Shown piece by piece: positions 62,281 through 64,000 of a stretch of DNA of 64,000 nt. Under the pieces are notes generated by a model that saw only the letters and a program-made list of their open reading frames with translations, made no database searches and had not been told where the DNA came from. Origin of the DNA: Bradyrhizobium sp. LMTR 3 (GTDB lineage: Bacteria; Pseudomonadota; Alphaproteobacteria; Rhizobiales; Xanthobacteraceae); NCBI RefSeq assembly GCF_001693485.1, contig NZ_MAXC01000004.1, positions 1-64,000 on the forward strand. The letters are read 5' to 3'. Position 1 is the first letter of the stretch. The number at the start of each line of letters is the position of its first letter. The position numbers were made by a program, and so were the translations under genes.

Positions 62281-63213
62281 TCAGAAATGATGGATCCCCA
62301 GCGCCGAGAATGCGCCGTCATGCGGCTCGTGGCCGTCCATGGTCGGCTGGCCGAGAAAGCCGAGCTGCAGCGGGATCGGATGCAGCAGCGACGTCGGTAT
62401 CGCGCCCGCGGTGTCGAGCAGCGGTATGTCGTGCTGCGCAGCGCCCGACAAGTCTGTTGTGCTGGATGTCGGGCCGGAAAGGTTCGTCGTGAGCGGCTCC
62501 AGCAGGCTGGGGGCCGGTGCGTCATGGATCAGGCCGGTCACCGTGCCGGTCAAGCCGTCGAGGAGATCGGTCGCGGTGCCGGTCACGGTCGTCGTCAGTT
62601 GGCCTACGGTGGCACTCACGCTTGCGATCGTACTCGATACCGTTGCAAGCGCGGTGTCGACGATGCCGGTGAGGCTGCCTGCAAGGTTGTGAACGGATGC
62701 GCCTAGATCGAATGACGGTGATGCGATGCTGCTGCCGGGCGGCGCGCTGCCCGCGCCTGCCGATGGCGCGTCATCCAGCGCAGCGCTGAAGCCCGATAGC
62801 ATGGGCGACGATGCAAGGGGCTGCGTGCCGAGCACCTCGCCTGATGGAGCCTCGGCGAGCGTCGCGGTCGCATCTTGCGGCGCGTTCGTCGCCGTGGCGT
62901 CGGCGTGGACCGCAGGCGAAAGCTCGGCTGCCGGAGCTTCGATCACACCGGCATGCTGGTCGTCATGGCCGGGTGCGGAATCGGCTGGCAGCAGCGCGGC
63001 CGGGACAATCGCTGCCGGAGGCGGGTGCAGGGCAGCCGGCTGCGCCGCGCGGGCTTCCCCCTCTTGCTCCAGGCGGTGCAGCGCGGTGTCGGCGTCGTTC
63101 AGCAGGCCGAGCAGCATGGTGGCGAAGGCAACCGATTCGGTTGCCGCGAGATGCCGGCTGCGTTCGGCTTCGTCGGAGCGGCGGGCATTCTTGACGGCGT
63201 CGGCCATGGCCAT
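62281..63213 (-). CDS. Ala/Ser/Thr-rich protein linked to a type I secretion adaptor
   Basis: 310 residues. The first 45 form a charged helix (RRSDEAERSRHLAATESVAFATM). The rest is low complexity: Ala/Pro-rich to about 180, then a Thr/Val/Ser/Gly region (TGIVDTALATVSSTIASVSA, TTTVTGTATDLLDGLTGTVT) and a tail ending SALGIHHF. There is no signal peptide, cysteine or RTX nonapeptide. A GGAGGAG site precedes the ATG and the adaptor gene stops 7 bp upstream, so it is co-transcribed with it. Cargo of that exporter is possible; no family recognised. Confidence 0.75.
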   Translation of the reverse strand: MAMADAVKNARRSDEAERSRHLAATESVAFATMLLGLLNDADTALHRLEQEGEARAAQPAALHPPPAAIVPAALLPADSAPGHDDQHAGVIEAPAAELSPAVHADATATNAPQDATATLAEAPSGEVLGTQPLASSPMLSGFSAALDDAPSAGAGSAPPGSSIASPSFDLGASVHNLAGSLTGIVDTALATVSSTIASVSATVGQLTTTVTGTATDLLDGLTGTVTGLIHDAPAPSLLEPLTTNLSGPTSSTTDLSGAAQHDIPLLDTAGAIPTSLLHPIPLQLGFLGQPTMDGHEPHDGAFSALGIHHF

Positions 63214-63220
63214 CTCCTCC

Positions 63221-64000
63221 TCAGCGCTCGCGGAACGCGCGGGTGATCTCGTCGCGCAGCGGACCGAGCAGATATTCGAACAGGGTTCGCGGACGCGTCG
63301 GCACGATCACCTCGGCCGGCATGCCGGCCTGCAGATCGATGCGCGACTTCTTGACGTCGTTGGGATCGAGCGCGACCTCGACGGCGTAATAACCTTGTCC
63401 CGACTTGTCGTCGGTCAGGCGGTCGGCGGACACCGTGTGCACGGTGCCGTAGAGCCGGGGACGCTCGATGTAGTTCACGCCGGTGAGCTGCACCTCGGCA
63501 CGGTGGCCGACGGCGACGTCGTTGATATCGGACAGCTTCAGCTTTGCGGCGGCGATCAGCGGATTGTCGGTGGGCACGATGTCCATCAGCCGCGCGCCGG
63601 GTTGGATCACGCCGCCCTCGGTAAAGACGTCGAGGCCGACCACCGAGCCGGTCGCCGGCGCCGTAATCCGCGTGCGAACCATCACGTCCGTGGCGGCGTC
63701 GATCTTGGGCGCCAGTTCCGCGAGCTTGTTTTCGGTCCCGCGCAACTGGTCGGTGATTTCGCTCATCCGTGAGCGCTCCACCCTGGCGATCTCGAGATCG
63801 TTCTGCGCGATCTGCTGCTGCATGCCGGCGATGCTGGCCTGCTGCGCGCCGATATCGGCCTTCAGCCGGGCGTCCTCGCGCTGCAAAGCGAGGATGCGGG
63901 TCTTTGGCGTATAGCCCTGCGCGAACAGATGTTGCGCGCCGTTCATCTCGTCGGTCAGCAGTTCCCGCTGCTTCTCGGTGCCGGCAAGCTGCGCCTGCGT
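63221..64000 (-). CDS. HlyD-family type I secretion periplasmic adaptor (partial)
   Basis: At least 259 C-terminal residues; the frame is open to the window edge. Visible are the long coiled-coil hairpin (LTDEMNGAQHLFAQGYTPKT, ADIGAQQASIAGMQQQIAQN, MSEITDQLRGTENKLAELAP), the lipoyl/beta-barrel part (VRTRITAPATGSVVGLDVFTEGG, RLMDIVPTDNPLIAAAKLK) and the end VIVPTRPRTLFEYLLGPLRD. This is the membrane-fusion subunit that links an ABC exporter to an outer-membrane channel. The exporter gene should lie just outside on the right. Confidence 0.92.
   Translation of the reverse strand, partial: TQAQLAGTEKQRELLTDEMNGAQHLFAQGYTPKTRILALQREDARLKADIGAQQASIAGMQQQIAQNDLEIARVERSRMSEITDQLRGTENKLAELAPKIDAATDVMVRTRITAPATGSVVGLDVFTEGGVIQPGARLMDIVPTDNPLIAAAKLKLSDINDVAVGHRAEVQLTGVNYIERPRLYGTVHTVSADRLTDDKSGQGYYAVEVALDPNDVKKSRIDLQAGMPAEVIVPTRPRTLFEYLLGPLRDEITRAFRER

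Overview
The window reads as chromosome of a GC-rich alphaproteobacterium of the Bradyrhizobium/Rhodopseudomonas group. Support comes from the gene order (SRP RNA - dnaX - ybaB - recR; rpmH - rnpA - yidC - engB - argB; def - fmt - truA; dapD - dapE), the DUF2865 and DUF1036 proteins, CtrA-type TTAA-N7-TTAA boxes, a NodD-like LysR regulator, and very many palindromic intergenic repeats of a kind common in these genomes. Genus is an inference; no rRNA is present.

From about 1 to 43.5 kb the content is mainly housekeeping: an acyl-CoA thioesterase, glycogen phosphorylase, PyrE, a glutathione transferase, a LysE exporter, DNA polymerase I, an acyltransferase, UDP-glucose dehydrogenase, HrpB helicase, a clan AA protease, phosphomannomutase, an Lrp regulator, a PfkB kinase, NudC, a HIT protein, SRP RNA with dnaX-ybaB-recR, AmpG, RmuC, def-fmt-truA, dapD-dapE, a pyrimidine 5'-nucleotidase, a DUF1036 protein, argB, DUF423, engB, yidC, rnpA, rpmH and a histidine kinase. 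Almost every gap longer than about 100 bp holds one palindromic repeat. At least five families can be told apart, some nested in one another, one lying in frame inside hrpB, and one acting as the two ends of a cassette that carries a frameshifted GIY-YIG endonuclease gene.

After a tRNA-Arg(ACG) at 43.5 kb the content becomes accessory. A signalling block (43.98-51.4 kb) has a 44-residue membrane protein, a lone receiver domain, a degenerate histidine kinase fused to a DnaQ-type 3'-5' exonuclease, a small membrane protein, a symporter-histidine kinase of the CbrA/CrbS type and a CBS-DUF294 protein. This resembles acetate-sensing modules, but no transporter is present. It is followed by a decayed toxin-antitoxin pair, several stand-alone small enzymes and a diguanylate cyclase.

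From 57.6 to 62.3 kb a four-gene leftward unit (Bug-type binding protein, alpha/beta hydrolase, FMN reductase, flavin-dependent monooxygenase) faces a NodD-like LysR gene across a spacer with an ATC-N9-GAT palindrome. It looks like an inducible catabolic operon. The right edge holds a type I secretion adaptor (cut by the window) and an Ala/Ser/Thr-rich protein that could be its cargo.

The points most worth following are the GIY-YIG cassette whose ends match the short repeats, the hairpin module shared by three repeat families, the in-frame repeat in hrpB, the apparently dead proofreading site of PolA, the pseudokinase-exonuclease fusion and the monooxygenase/LysR unit.
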